From the NCBI RefSeq assembly GCF_900105755.1, contig NZ_FNTQ01000001.1, positions 1,922,001 through 1,986,000 on the forward strand: a stretch of 64,000 nt of DNA, given 5' to 3'. The notes under the pieces were generated by a model. The model searched no databases, was not told the origin of the DNA, and was given only the letters and a program-made list of their open reading frames with translations. Below are positions 62,794-64,000 of this stretch, piece by piece. A program made the position numbers and the translations under genes. Numbering within the stretch: position 1 is the first letter of the stretch; each line of letters begins with the position of its first letter. The DNA comes from Streptomyces sp. Ag109_O5-10 (GTDB lineage Bacteria; Actinomycetota; Actinomycetes; Streptomycetales; Streptomycetaceae).

Positions 62794-62895
62794 TCAATGT
62801 AGGTGCGGTGACGAACGTCGTCAAGGGACGGACAACCGGGCCCCGGCGGGAGCACCATGGGACGGCTGAAGCGACGCAACGCCTGAGGTGGGGCC

Positions 62896-63573
62896 ATGTC
62901 CGAGAGCCTGCCGGTGCGCTGTCCGGCCTGCCGGCGCGAGCACGTCTACACCGCGCCGTCGTACCCGTGCGCCTGCGGCGCGCCGGTCACCCCGGACCTC
63001 GACGGCACGGCCGGGCCGACGCCGGTGGCGCACCGCGCCTGGGACGCGGACTGGGTGACGGTGAGCTGCGGGTCCTGCGGACGGCGGGACCAGTGGCCGC
63101 AGCCGGAGCTGGGCTGCCCGTGCGGGGCGGTGCTGCGCATCGCGGTCGCCGACGCCGTGTCCGCGCCGCCGGCCGAGGCCGGACCCGAGCCGCGGGCCGC
63201 CTTCCGTCCCGTGACGATCCGCACCGCGCGGGACGCGGTCACCGCGGCCGCGCTCTACCTGCGCTGGCTCGGCTTCCGGGACATACGGCGGGCCGACCAG
63301 CGGCCGCCGTCCGGCATCGGGCTGGCCGCCCGGGGGCTGGTGGCCCAGGTGGACCCGACCGTGCAGCCGGCCTCGCCGCGGGACGTGGAGTGCCTGTGGC
63401 TGACGGCGATGACGGAGGACTCGGGGTGCGTGTACTTCTCCCTCGCGGGGTACGCCGAGGAGGCGCGTGAGCGGGCCGACGCGCTGGGGGTGCCGTTGTT
63501 CGTGCTGGACTTCACGGGGACGCCTCAGCCGGTCAACGGGCATGCCGACGAACTGCGCGGTTCAGGCGCGTGA
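62896..63573 (+). CDS. hypothetical protein with two zinc ribbons
   Basis: A 225-residue soluble protein. Two Cys pairs sets near the N-terminus ([10 protein letters not shown]...CACG at residues about 9-32, then [12 protein letters not shown]...CPCG at about 55-75) look like zinc ribbons. The C-terminal half ([60 protein letters not shown]) resembles a restriction-endonuclease-like or NTF2-like alpha/beta domain but I cannot assign it. It is divergent from gcl. Confidence 0.7.
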   Translation: MSESLPVRCPACRREHVYTAPSYPCACGAPVTPDLDGTAGPTPVAHRAWDADWVTVSCGSCGRRDQWPQPELGCPCGAVLRIAVADAVSAPPAEAGPEPRAAFRPVTIRTARDAVTAAALYLRWLGFRDIRRADQRPPSGIGLAARGLVAQVDPTVQPASPRDVECLWLTAMTEDSGCVYFSLAGYAEEARERADALGVPLFVLDFTGTPQPVNGHADELRGSGA

Positions 63574-63597
63574 TCCGACTGCGGGCCGGTGGGGGCC

Positions 63598-63632
63598 GAT
63601 CGCGCGGTTCCCCGCGCCCCTACGGGGCGCCG
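63598..63632. repeat. Streptomyces interspersed intergenic repeat
   Basis: CGCGCGGTTCCCCGCGCCCC then TACGGGGCGCC; a near copy of the element at 8654-8690. It overlaps the stop codon of the acyl-CoA synthetase gene. Confidence 0.6.
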
Positions 63633-64000
63633 GCGCTGTACGTCTCCCTCAGTTCGATCTTGCGGACCTTGCCCGAGACGGTCATCGGGAAGTCGGCCAG
63701 GATCTGGATGCGGGTCGGCACCTTGTAGTGGGCGAGGCGGCCCTCGCAGAAGGCGCGGAGGTCGTCCAGGGTGGGCGGGGCGGCCGGGTCGTGCGGGATG
63801 ACGCAGGCGAGGACCTCCTCGCCGTACCTCTCGTGCGGCACCCCGACCACCTGGACGTCCCGGACCTTGGGGTGGGCGTACAGGAACTCCTCGATCTCGC
63901 GCGGGTAGACGTTCTCGCCACCCCGGATGATCATGTCCTTGATGCGGCCGACGATCTCCACGTAGCCGTCCTCGCGCATCAGCGCCAGGTCGCCGGTGTG
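63620..64000 (-). CDS. acyl-CoA synthetase / AMP-binding protein, C-terminal part
   Basis: The last 126 or so residues of an adenylate-forming enzyme; the start lies beyond the window. It shows the A8 hinge motif GRIKDMIIRGGENVYPREIE and the A10 lysine in FPMTVSGKVRKIELRE, with HPKVRDVQVVGVPHERYGEE between. This fits FadD-like acyl-CoA synthetases. The substrate cannot be read from this end. Confidence 0.9.
   Translation of the reverse strand, partial: HTGDLALMREDGYVEIVGRIKDMIIRGGENVYPREIEEFLYAHPKVRDVQVVGVPHERYGEEVLACVIPHDPAAPPTLDDLRAFCEGRLAHYKVPTRIQILADFPMTVSGKVRKIELRETYSAGAP

Overview
The window is high-GC actinobacterial DNA that reads as a Streptomyces chromosome. GTG starts are common, third codon positions are almost all G or C, Streptomyces-type intergenic repeats are present, and the allantoin/glyoxylate genes occur in an arrangement known from Streptomyces coelicolor. 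I found no tRNA, rRNA, CRISPR array or replication origin. Functions are inferred from protein motifs and context only.

Layout. (1) 1-5 kb: the end of an Old Yellow Enzyme reductase, a DMT transporter, a small hypothetical gene, a debris zone (broken ribonuclease gene, transposase scrap), an uncharacterised protein with Cys at position 2, and an AIM24 protein. (2) 5-12.8 kb: allantoicase and allantoinase, diverging from an IclR regulator (AllR type), then a DUF5955-type protein, a MobA-like nucleotidyltransferase, malate synthase, and a coupled HipA-like kinase / SelW-like pair. (3) 12.8-34.8 kb: a polymorphic-toxin island. It holds an integrase scrap, two long secreted RHS/YD-repeat proteins with near-duplicate bodies and unrelated C-terminal tips, a small candidate immunity gene directly after each, and a divergent 2053-residue secreted protein with two LamG domains and an apparently inactive SGNH domain. 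(4) 35-49 kb: an SDR pseudogene, two divergent IucA/IucC siderophore synthetases, a VWA two-gene unit, and ordinary metabolic genes with their regulators. (5) 49-63 kb: a purine-salvage run (permease, 8-oxoguanine deaminase, uricase, HIU hydrolase, OHCU decarboxylase), two small regulatory-type genes, PolX, then hyi, glxR, catalase and gcl. (6) An unknown zinc-ribbon protein and the end of an acyl-CoA synthetase.

Regions 2 and 5 form one pathway. 8-oxoguanine becomes urate, then allantoin (UraH and UraD follow uricase), allantoate and ureidoglycolate. The resulting glyoxylate is taken either to malate (AceB) or, through tartronate semialdehyde (Gcl), to glycerate and hydroxypyruvate (GlxR, Hyi). 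Uricase makes peroxide, and a catalase sits in the same set. The promoters of allR, aceB, hyi, the catalase and gcl each carry two 15-bp imperfect palindromes separated by exactly 6 bp (centres 21 bp apart). The allB promoter has one good copy. A second palindrome type, TCAAC-N5-GTTGA, sits before allB, aceB, uraD and the catalase.

The best candidates for new biology are the toxin island (a Hint-released tip with unknown activity, a probable ADP-ribosyltransferase tip followed by a glycine zipper, two unclassified immunity proteins, a shared promoter layout and the LamG/pseudo-SGNH partner) and the operator architecture of the dispersed purine regulon.
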